From NCBI RefSeq assembly GCF_946222605.1, contig NZ_CAMIIE010000014.1, forward strand, positions 1-64,000: a DNA stretch of 64,000 nt, given 5' to 3'. This document shows positions 18,824 through 26,148 of this stretch, piece after piece. The stretch comes from an uncultured Acidocella sp. (lineage in GTDB: Bacteria; Pseudomonadota; Alphaproteobacteria; Acetobacterales; Acetobacteraceae). Position 1 is the first letter of the stretch, and each line of letters starts with the position of its first letter. The notes beneath the pieces were generated by a model. The model worked only from the letters and a program-made list of their open reading frames with translations, made no database searches and had not been told where the DNA came from. A program made the translations under genes and the position numbers.

Positions 18824-21321
18824 ACGCCGCGATGAAACATCCTGTCTGGATTCTGGCCGCGGTGCTGGTGGTGCTGGGCATCGCGGCACCCAGCCTGGGC
18901 ATGCCGCTGAGCAAGCTGACCGAGATCGTGATCTATGTTCTCTACGGGCTCGGCGTGAATATGCTGGTGGGCTATACCGGGCTGGTGCCGTTCGGCGCCT
19001 CCGTGTTCTTTGGCTGCTCCACCTACTTCGTCGCGATCTTCATGCTGCGCACGGGGGGCAATGAGGTCGTGGCGCTGGGCGTCGCGGTGCTGGGCTCTCT
19101 GCTGCTGGCTTTGTTGCTGGGGCTTTTGATTTTACGTCGGCGCGGCCTGTATTTTTCGCTGCTGACTCTGGCGGCCTCGCAGATCGCCTTCGAGGTGGCG
19201 TTCAAATGGACGGCGCTGACGGGCGGTGAGAACGGCTTGCAGGGCGTCTCGCTGAGCCTGCTCACCACGCCGCTGCGGCTTTATCTGTTCACCGCGGGGG
19301 TCGCGGTGGCCGTGGCCTGGGGGCTGTGGCGGCTCGCCCATGCGCCATTCGGGCGGGCCTTGCAGGCGTTGCGCGACAATGAGCAGCGCATGTCCTGCCT
19401 GGGCTATAACACCGCGCATCTGAAACTTTCCGCCTTCTGCCTGTGCGGCGCGGTGGTGGGGCTGGCCGGCGGCTTGCTGGCGCTGCTGCTGCAGGGCGCC
19501 TACGCGGATAATCTCGGCTGGGAACATGCCGGCGATGCGCTGCTGATGACGGTGCTGGGCGGGGTGCATCAATTTCTCGGCCCGCTTTGGGGAGCGATCG
19601 CGTTCGTCACCTTGCAGGACCGGCTCTCGCTGTTCACCGCCAATTGGTGGCTGATTTTCGCGCCGATCATCATGGGCTTCGCGTTGGCGTCGCCGGAAGG
19701 CATTCAGGGTCTGGCGCAACGTCTGCTGGGCCGGCAGAGCTGGACGCTGACCCGCAACCAAATCCCCAACCGCCCGGATGTGATCGCGCCCTACCAGCCG
19801 CGTGTGAAGCAGATGGATCTGAGCCAGCCGGTGCTGACGGTGCGCAACCTCACCAACCGCTTCGGCTCGCTCTACACCGCGCGCAATATCGATCTCGACG
19901 TGATGCCCTGCCAGCTGCACAGCTTCATCGGGCCCAACGGCGCCGGCAAGACGACGTTTTTCAATCTGCTCACCGGCCTGCTGCAGCCGACAGAAGGGCG
20001 CATCAGCCTGGCCGGGCGCGATATCACCCGGTTGAAGCCCTATCAGCGTGTGCGGCTGGGGCTCAGCCGGTCGTTTCAGATTGTCAGCGTATTCAAGAAT
20101 CTGACCGCGTTCGAGAATGTGCGCATCGCCGTGCAGCGCCGCCACAAGCCGCGTTTCGCGCAGCTGCTGGCAGATGCCTACCGGATGGACCAGGTGAATG
20201 CGCGCACCTGGACGCTGCTGGCCGCGGTGGGGCTGGAGCAGCGGGCGGCGGAGCAGTGCGTCAATCTCTCGCATGGCGAACAGCGTCTGCTCGAAATCGC
20301 GATTTCGCTGGCAACAGATGCCAGTTTGCTGTTGCTGGATGAGCCCCTGGCCGGGTTGGCGCAGGCCGACCGGCAGGTGGTGGGCGCGCTGATCCGGCGT
20401 CTGGCGGAAGCGCATGCGGTGCTGCTGATCGAGCATGACATGGACCGGGTGCTGACATTGTCTGATCGCATCACGGTTCTGCACCAGGGCGCCTTGATCG
20501 CCGATGGCAAGCCGGCGGATGTGGCGGCGAACCCGGCGGTGATCAGCGCCTATCTGGGGGCTGAGCGGGAGGCGGCGCAGGAGGTGCACGCGCCGGAGCT
20601 GCGTGCGCCCGGCAAGCCGGTTCTGGAGGTGAAGGCCCTCACCGCCGGCTATGCCGGCAGCGTGATCATCGACAAGGTCAGCTTTACGCTGCGTGAAGGC
20701 GAGGCGCTGGCGATTCTGGGGCGCAATGGCGTGGGCAAGACCACGACACTGAAAAGCCTGATGGGCGCAGTGGAGATTTCCGGCGGTGAGGTGCTGCTGG
20801 ATGGTCAGGCGATCACCGGCCGCAAGCCTTTTGAGATCAACCGGCGCGGCATTTCGCTGGTTCCCGAGGGGCGCAGGCTGTTTCCCAACCTCACCGTGCT
20901 GGAAAATCTGCGCCTGGCGACGCGCCCGGGCGGCGCCACGCTCGATGAGGTCTACGCGCTGTTTCCGAAGTTGCAGATTCTGTCGAAGTCCCGCGCCTCG
21001 TCGCTTTCCGGTGGCGAGCGGCAGATGGTGGCGGTGGCGCGCGCGCTGATGGTGCCGAGCCGTGTCATTCTGCTTGACGAGCCGTTTGAGGGTCTGGCGC
21101 CCGCGGTGGTCAAGGAGGTGATGGAGGCGGTGGTGAAGCTGCGCCGCAAAGCCAGCCTGATCATCGTCGAGCATCACGCGGAATCCGTGCTCTCGATCGT
21201 GGATCGCGCGGTGGTGCTGGTGAATGGCGAGGTGGCGTATGACGGCACGGCGCAGGCACTGGCCGCCGACGAAGCCTTGCAGGCGAAACTGCTCGGCGTG
21301 GTGAATCCCGAAGCCGCTTAG
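18820..21321 (+). CDS. LivM-LivG-LivF triple-fusion ABC transporter protein
   Basis: One open frame of 833 residues joins three proteins that are normally separate. Residues 1 to about 305 are a LivM-type permease (VNMLVGYTGLVPFGASVF). Residues about 340-585 are a LivG-type ATPase: Walker [10 protein letters not shown] near 371, signature LSHGEQ near 483, Walker B LLLLDEPLAGL. Residues about 605-833 are a LivF-type ATPase: Walker A GRNGVGKTT near 633, signature LSGGER near 729, Walker B ILLDEPFEGL. All catalytic motifs look intact, and each linker is about 20-40 residues with no internal stop or ribosome site needed. LivM-LivG fusions are known; the full three-way fusion is uncommon to my knowledge. 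Confidence 0.9.
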   Translation: MNAAMKHPVWILAAVLVVLGIAAPSLGMPLSKLTEIVIYVLYGLGVNMLVGYTGLVPFGASVFFGCSTYFVAIFMLRTGGNEVVALGVAVLGSLLLALLLGLLILRRRGLYFSLLTLAASQIAFEVAFKWTALTGGENGLQGVSLSLLTTPLRLYLFTAGVAVAVAWGLWRLAHAPFGRALQALRDNEQRMSCLGYNTAHLKLSAFCLCGAVVGLAGGLLALLLQGAYADNLGWEHAGDALLMTVLGGVHQFLGPLWGAIAFVTLQDRLSLFTANWWLIFAPIIMGFALASPEGIQGLAQRLLGRQSWTLTRNQIPNRPDVIAPYQPRVKQMDLSQPVLTVRNLTNRFGSLYTARNIDLDVMPCQLHSFIGPNGAGKTTFFNLLTGLLQPTEGRISLAGRDITRLKPYQRVRLGLSRSFQIVSVFKNLTAFENVRIAVQRRHKPRFAQLLADAYRMDQVNARTWTLLAAVGLEQRAAEQCVNLSHGEQRLLEIAISLATDASLLLLDEPLAGLAQADRQVVGALIRRLAEAHAVLLIEHDMDRVLTLSDRITVLHQGALIADGKPADVAANPAVISAYLGAEREAAQEVHAPELRAPGKPVLEVKALTAGYAGSVIIDKVSFTLREGEALAILGRNGVGKTTTLKSLMGAVEISGGEVLLDGQAITGRKPFEINRRGISLVPEGRRLFPNLTVLENLRLATRPGGATLDEVYALFPKLQILSKSRASSLSGGERQMVAVARALMVPSRVILLDEPFEGLAPAVVKEVMEAVVKLRRKASLIIVEHHAESVLSIVDRAVVLVNGEVAYDGTAQALAADEALQAKLLGVVNPEAA

Positions 21322-21434
21322 CGCAAGGCGGGGTCACACCCGTCCGCGTTGAGCATGTTTTGGCGAGACCGGATGCGGGCAACGCATCCGGAAGGTGGGA
21401 CTCGTCCCTCAATAATCCAATAACAGGAGGTTTT

Positions 21435-22718
21435 ATGAAGAAGACATATCTACGGCAGGCCATTCTGAGCGGCGTGGCGAGCCTGAGCTTCGCCGCGGCG
21501 GCGCATGCCCAAACCACGACGCAGGACAATTTCCTCAACAGCCTGCTCACCCGCAAGACCATGACCGGCGACTGGAATGGCGGCCGCACCCGGCTGAAAG
21601 AGGCTGGGCTGACCTTCAAGGGTTTCTATGACGGCAATTTCGCCGATGCGGTGTCCGGCGGCAAGCGCACCGGCAATGGCTATGCGCAGCAGCTGGGGAT
21701 TGGCGTGGATGCCGATATGGGCAAGCTGTTTGGGCTTGAGGGCGGCACGTTGAGCGTTGGCTTCAACCAGCGTCAGGGGCGTTCGGTGAGTTCGGATTTC
21801 ATCGGCAACAGGCTCGCCGTGCAGGAAGTCTATGGCGCCGGCGAGACGCTGCGCGTCACCGAACTCTCCTATACGCAGAATTTCGCGCACGGGCTGGTGC
21901 AGACCAAGGCCGGCTTCTATCCGATGGGCAATGATTTCGCCGGCATCGAGGATGGCTGCGACTTCATGAATGTCGGCTTCTGTGCGCATGCGCAGAATCT
22001 GCCGGCCTCCTCCGGCTGGTCCGATTACCCGACCGGCAAATGGGGCGGGCGCATCAAGCTTTCGCCGACGCCAGCACTCTACATCGAAACCGGAATCTAT
22101 GATGTGAATCCGGGCTATTATCAGAAAAATAACGGGCTGAAGGTCAGCACCTCCGGCTCCACGGGCGCGCTGATCCCGCTTGAGGCCGGCTACAAGGTCA
22201 ATCTCGGCGGCCTGCCCGGCTTGTATAAGGTTGGTGCCTATTACGACACCAGCGATGCCGCCTCGGTCACCAACGCTTCCGACATGCAAAGCGGGCGCTA
22301 CGGTTTTTATGCCATCGCCAACCAGATGCTGGTGAGCTTCGGAGGGCCGAAGCGCGGGCTGATCGCGATCGGCATGGTCTCTTATTCCGATCCCTCCACG
22401 GCGCTGTTCCAGGGCTCCGTGCTGGGCGGGTTGATCGCGCAAGGGCCCTTTGCCGGACGGCCGCAGGATTTCATCGATGTCGGCTATGTCCGCGCCATCC
22501 TGAACAAGCGCGTGGTGGATGCGAAGGAAGCCGCGAACGCGACGCTGACCAATCTTTCCACCGGCGAGGGCGTGCTTGAAATCGGCTATGGCTTCCAGGC
22601 GACGCCCTGGCTGCAGATCCATCCCAATGTGCAATATGTGATGGATCCGGGGACCTTCTCCTACAAGCACATCCCCAATGCCTGGGCCTTCGGGTTGCAG
22701 GTCAAAGCCACACTCTGA
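21435..22718 (+). CDS. OprB-type outer-membrane porin
   Basis: The 427-residue protein has a signal peptide (MKKTYLRQAILSG, cut near AAHAQ) and an OprB/carbohydrate-selective porin barrel: MTGDWNGGRTRLKEAGLTF is the family's opening motif, and the chain ends in a beta strand (FGLQVKATL). The start at 21435 has AGGAGG four bases upstream; an earlier in-frame ATG at 21360 lacks one. Behind the ABC importer it probably gives the same substrate passage across the outer membrane. A strong terminator follows. Confidence 0.88.
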   Translation: MKKTYLRQAILSGVASLSFAAAAHAQTTTQDNFLNSLLTRKTMTGDWNGGRTRLKEAGLTFKGFYDGNFADAVSGGKRTGNGYAQQLGIGVDADMGKLFGLEGGTLSVGFNQRQGRSVSSDFIGNRLAVQEVYGAGETLRVTELSYTQNFAHGLVQTKAGFYPMGNDFAGIEDGCDFMNVGFCAHAQNLPASSGWSDYPTGKWGGRIKLSPTPALYIETGIYDVNPGYYQKNNGLKVSTSGSTGALIPLEAGYKVNLGGLPGLYKVGAYYDTSDAASVTNASDMQSGRYGFYAIANQMLVSFGGPKRGLIAIGMVSYSDPSTALFQGSVLGGLIAQGPFAGRPQDFIDVGYVRAILNKRVVDAKEAANATLTNLSTGEGVLEIGYGFQATPWLQIHPNVQYVMDPGTFSYKHIPNAWAFGLQVKATL

Positions 22719-22731
22719 ACCAACATCTCCA

Positions 22732-22759
22732 CCGCCCTTTGCAAAAAGGGCGGTTTTTT
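22732..22759 (+). terminator. Rho-independent terminator after the porin gene
   Basis: CCGCCCTTT (22732-22740), a GCAA loop and AAAGGGCGG (22745-22753) form a perfect nine-pair stem followed by TTTTTT. It closes the transport operon 14 bases after the porin stop. The next gene starts only 20 bases later, so it must be read through or have a promoter within the terminator region. Confidence 0.9.
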
Positions 22760-22779
22760 CTTGGATATGAGGCAATGCG

Positions 22780-23634
22780 ATGAAACCGGCGATCGATTTC
22801 TACTGCTATCACCGTTATTTCGGCGAGATCTATCCTGGGCTGGAACAGGATCCTGGCGATCGCATCACGCTGGATGAGGCGCTGCAACGCGCGGTCTCGT
22901 TTGGCGTTGCCGGGGTCTCCATCGAAACCTGCTTTCTGCCGGGATTCAGCCTGGCCGATGCGCGGGCGCTGGGGCGCAAACTCGACCGGCTGGGGCTGGA
23001 GCGGATCTGGGCCTGGGGGCATCTCTCGGGGTTGGGCTCTGGCGGTGCGCCGGAACGCTTGGCGGATTTGCGGGATCATATCGAGATCGCGGCGCGCGTG
23101 GGGGCCAGGGTGATGCGCATCTGCTGTGGCAGCCGCCTGACGCGCCCGGCGGAATGGTCCCGCCACAAGGCCGCGCTGCTGCCCTTGCTGCATGAGGCGG
23201 TGGCACAGGCGCGGGCGCATGAGGTTGTGCTGGCGATCGAGAATCACATCGATTTTCTCGCCGATGAGCTGGTGGAGCTGATCGAGACGATCGGCTCGCC
23301 CTGGCTGGGGGTCTGTCTGGATACGGCGAATACTCTGCGCATGCTGGAAGACCCGCTGCAGGCGGCGCTGAAGCTGGCACCTTATGCCCGGGCGACGCAT
23401 GTGAAGGATGTGAGGGCGCGGGCGGGAGATCCGCGCAGCTTCGCCTTCTGGCCCAGCGTGCCGCTCGGGCAGGGGCTGATCGATCTGCCGGCGATATTCG
23501 CGGCGCTGCGTGCGCAGGGCTATGATGGGCTGCTGGCGCTGGAGATCGACTATCTCGATCCGGCCTACACGAGCGAGGAGCAGGCGATGGCGCAGAGCCT
23601 GGATTATATGCGCGGGCTGCTCGCGCGCGGATGA
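22780..23634 (+). CDS. Sugar-phosphate isomerase/epimerase-family TIM-barrel enzyme
   Basis: The 284-residue protein is a xylose-isomerase-like TIM barrel. Likely metal ligands are the Glu in VLAIENHIDF, the Asp in GVCLDTANTL, the His in ATHVKDVRA and the Glu in ALEIDYLD. This pattern occurs in isomerases, epimerases and 3-dehydroshikimate dehydratases. It sits between the hydroaromatic-type transporter and the quinate/shikimate dehydrogenase genes, so a role on a ring acid is plausible, but the substrate is not known. A terminator pair separates it from both neighbours. Confidence 0.8.
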   Translation: MKPAIDFYCYHRYFGEIYPGLEQDPGDRITLDEALQRAVSFGVAGVSIETCFLPGFSLADARALGRKLDRLGLERIWAWGHLSGLGSGGAPERLADLRDHIEIAARVGARVMRICCGSRLTRPAEWSRHKAALLPLLHEAVAQARAHEVVLAIENHIDFLADELVELIETIGSPWLGVCLDTANTLRMLEDPLQAALKLAPYARATHVKDVRARAGDPRSFAFWPSVPLGQGLIDLPAIFAALRAQGYDGLLALEIDYLDPAYTSEEQAMAQSLDYMRGLLARG

Positions 23635-23664
23635 AAAAGGGCCGGCCCTATGCTGGCCGGCCCT
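23633..23664 (-). terminator. Terminator for the minus-strand MFS gene
   Basis: AGGGCCGGC (23638-23646) and GCCGGCCCT (23656-23664) form a nine-pair GC-rich stem with a nine-base loop. On the minus strand it is followed by TTTTTCAT, so it terminates the MFS gene, ending 17 bases before that gene's stop in plus coordinates. On the plus strand no T-run follows. Confidence 0.8.
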
Positions 23665-23681
23665 GTTGAGCTGTGCCCGAA

Positions 23682-25001
23682 TCAGTCGCGATGCGCGAGC
23701 ACGATCGGCTTCAGCTCGCCGATGCCGAAAATCCAGGCCAGCGCGCCAACCAACGCCACCAGGCCGACGAACACCAGCGCGCCGACGAAGGAGCCGGTAT
23801 CCTGCACGATGAAGCCGATGACGATGGGAATGACGATGCCGGAGAGATTGGCGGCGGCGGAGAACAGCCCGCCCAGCAGGCCGAGCTTGCCGACCGGCGC
23901 GATTTCCGAGAGCACCGACCAGCCGGAGGAAGACATCGCCTGGCAGAAAAAGGCGAAGGAGAGGATGGCGATGACCAGAGTGTCCGACTGCACGTAATTG
24001 CAGGCGATGATGGTGGAAGCGCCGAGCAGCCCCATGATCACCGGCAGCTTGCGCGCCAGCCCCAGCTTGGCGCCGCGGGCCAGCATGAAGTCCGACAGCA
24101 CGCCGGCGAAGAGAATGCCGAAGAAGCCGGCGATATAGGGCAGCGAGGCGAAGAACCCTACCTTGATCCAGCCCATGTGCCGCGCCGTGGCGAGGTAGGT
24201 GGGGAACCAGGTGAGGAAGAAGATGAAGGTGGAATAGACCGCGAACTGGCCGATCAGCAGCCCCCAGACCTGGCGGTGGCGCAGCATTTCGCCCATATCC
24301 GCCCATTTGAATTTGGAACCGGAGACGCCCTTGCCGGTGAGCCCGCCGCCGGCGGCGATATGCTCCAGCTCCGCCGCGCCGACGCTCTCGCTCTCCTGCG
24401 GATCACGATATTTCAGAATCCAGACGGCGCCGACCAGCAGCCCGGCGAGGCCGGTGATGATGAACAGGGACTGCCAGCCATAGCTCTTCAGCAGCCAGAA
24501 CAGCCCCGGCGTGAGAAAGCCCAGCCCGACATATTCTGCCGCGGTATAGACGCCGATGGCCCGCGCGCGCTCCTTGCGCGGAAACCACATGCCGACGATG
24601 TTGCTGTTCGCCGGAAAGCAGGGCGCTTCCGAAAACCCGAGGCCCACGCGCAGACCGATGAAACCCGCCACCGAGGAGGCAAAGCCCTGCGCCAGCGTGA
24701 ACAGCGACCAGAAGGTCAGCGCCAGGAAATAGATGATGCGGTTGCCGAAGCGGTCCAGCATGATCCCCACCGGCACCTGGGCGATGAAATAGCTCCAGGA
24801 GAAGGCGGAAAACACGATGCCCATCAGCGCCGCGTCGATATGCATTTCGCCGCGGATGCTGGGGGCGGCGATGCCGAGAATGGCACGGTCGAGATAATTC
24901 ACCAGCACGGCGGCGCAGACCAGCGCCAGCATGAAGAAACGGACCTTGCCGACGCGCGTGGCGCCGGCGGCGCGCGCCCCGGTTGTGGTGATGTCGGACA
25001 T
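23682..25001 (-). CDS. ACS-family MFS permease for an organic acid
   Basis: The 439-residue membrane protein is an anion:cation symporter-family MFS carrier (relatives carry glucarate, phthalate or hexuronates). VNYLDRAILGIAAPSI in helix 1, the loop GIMLDRFGNRIIYF near residue 80 and GFSEAPCFPANSNIVGMWFPRKERARA in sections near 120-150 are diagnostic. Twelve hydrophobic stretches are apparent. It lies downstream of the quinate/shikimate dehydrogenase gene on the same strand and probably imports the same hydroaromatic acid. Confidence 0.87.
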   Translation of the reverse strand: MSDITTTGARAAGATRVGKVRFFMLALVCAAVLVNYLDRAILGIAAPSIRGEMHIDAALMGIVFSAFSWSYFIAQVPVGIMLDRFGNRIIYFLALTFWSLFTLAQGFASSVAGFIGLRVGLGFSEAPCFPANSNIVGMWFPRKERARAIGVYTAAEYVGLGFLTPGLFWLLKSYGWQSLFIITGLAGLLVGAVWILKYRDPQESESVGAAELEHIAAGGGLTGKGVSGSKFKWADMGEMLRHRQVWGLLIGQFAVYSTFIFFLTWFPTYLATARHMGWIKVGFFASLPYIAGFFGILFAGVLSDFMLARGAKLGLARKLPVIMGLLGASTIIACNYVQSDTLVIAILSFAFFCQAMSSSGWSVLSEIAPVGKLGLLGGLFSAAANLSGIVIPIVIGFIVQDTGSFVGALVFVGLVALVGALAWIFGIGELKPIVLAHRD

Positions 25002-25058
25002 TATGAACTCCCTAGATTCGGACGATTTTATAAAGGTTTTGGCAAGGCCTTGCGAGCC

Positions 25059-25943
25059 TCAGCCGGCGAAGCTGGCCAGCATGCGTTCGGCATCGGGTTC
25101 GTGGCCGGTGAACAGGCGGAAGGCGGCCACGGCCTGGAACACCGCCATGCCGCCGCCATCGCTCACCTTGCAGCCCAGGGCGCGGGCGGCTTGCACCAGA
25201 GCGGTCTCCAGCGGGAAATACACGATCTCCGCCACCCACAGGCTGGGGCGCAGCAATTCGGCGGCCAGCGGCAGGCCCGGATGCGCGGCCATGCCCATCG
25301 GCGTGCAATTGACCAGCCCGGTGGCGTTGCGCAGCGGCGCATCCGGGGTGAGGGCGGCTTCGATGATCGCACCCGGAAAGAGCGGCGCATAACGCGCGGC
25401 CAAGGCCTCGGCGCGGGACAGGTCGGCATCGATGAGGGTGAGTTTTTTCGCCCCCAGCTTCAGCAGCGCGTAGGCCACCGCGCTGCCGGCGCCGCCGGCG
25501 CCGATCTGCACGGCATGCGCCATATCGGCATCGCCGAGGCGGCGGCGAAAGCTTTCGGAAAAGCCCGACCAGTCGGTATTATGGCCGATGCGCCGGCCCG
25601 CGCGGAACAGCACGGTGTTGACCGCCCCCAGCGCCCGCGCATCGGGGGAGAGCTCGCTCAGCAGCGGGATGATCGCCTGCTTGCAGGGATGGGTGACATT
25701 GACCCCGGCATAGCCCGCCGCCTCGATCTCGGTGAGCAGCCGGGGCAGGTCCGCGACTGACAGGTTGCGTTCATGCAGGTCGAACAGATCGTAGCGTATG
25801 TTCAGCCCCTGCGCTTGCCCTTCCTGCATGTGCAGGCGCGGGGTGCGCGAGGGGCCGATACCCTCGCCGATCAGCCCCAGCAGCGTCTGGCCGGTGGATG
25901 TCGCGGGTTTGATGGCGGTGACGGCCGGGGAGAGATGAACCAT
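25059..25943 (-). CDS. Quinate/shikimate dehydrogenase
   Basis: This enzyme would oxidise quinate or shikimate to the 3-dehydro compounds for catabolism. The 294-residue protein has an AroE fold. LLGLIGEGIGPSRTPRLHMQEG and GVNVTHPCKQAI match the catabolic quinate/shikimate dehydrogenases of Corynebacterium (QsuD type), as does NTDWSGF. In the nucleotide fold, QIGAGGAGSAVAYALL is followed by LIDADLSRAEAL; an Asp there favours NAD over NADP. The start at 25941-25943 has no ribosome site. It is divergent from the dehydratase gene at 26149, which takes the next step. Confidence 0.88.
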   Translation of the reverse strand: MVHLSPAVTAIKPATSTGQTLLGLIGEGIGPSRTPRLHMQEGQAQGLNIRYDLFDLHERNLSVADLPRLLTEIEAAGYAGVNVTHPCKQAIIPLLSELSPDARALGAVNTVLFRAGRRIGHNTDWSGFSESFRRRLGDADMAHAVQIGAGGAGSAVAYALLKLGAKKLTLIDADLSRAEALAARYAPLFPGAIIEAALTPDAPLRNATGLVNCTPMGMAAHPGLPLAAELLRPSLWVAEIVYFPLETALVQAARALGCKVSDGGGMAVFQAVAAFRLFTGHEPDAERMLASFAG

Positions 25944-25967
25944 GTATGTTATGACCCAAGCGAGTAA

Positions 25968-25984
25968 CAGCGTCGGCGACGCTG
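25968..25984. promoter_or_regulatory. Operator-like palindrome between quinate/shikimate genes
   Basis: CAGCGTC (25968-25974) and GACGCTG (25978-25984) form a perfect seven-base inverted repeat around GGC in the 205-base divergent gap. It lies 25 bases upstream of the dehydrogenase start, a good place for a repressor such as the nearby TetR protein. The rest of the gap shows no gene. Confidence 0.5.
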
Positions 25985-26148
25985 CCAGAGTAGGAGAGCG
26001 TGAAAAAAGACGCTAATCTAGCCGTGACGACCAATGACCAGCCTCTGCTGGATTTTTAGTAACTAACCAAATAGAACATTTCAAGCAGTTTTTTTCCGCC
26101 CCGGGTCGCGGATGATGATATATAATGCCGGTAAGGAGGGTGTACGCC

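Noticed and set aside
19132..21177. 681-codon open frame on the minus strand inside the fused transporter gene
   Set aside because: Arg/Gln/His-rich shadow of a gene with intact ABC motifs on the plus strand.
22732..22779. Terminator as proof that the TIM-barrel gene at 22780 has its own promoter
   Set aside because: The 20 bases between terminator and ATG leave no room for a normal promoter; read-through or a promoter inside the porin gene is equally possible, so no promoter is annotated.
23673..25760. 695-codon open frame on the plus strand across the MFS and dehydrogenase genes
   Set aside because: Low-complexity Gly/Ala/Arg/His-rich translation typical of a GC-rich antisense frame; the minus-strand genes carry clear family motifs.
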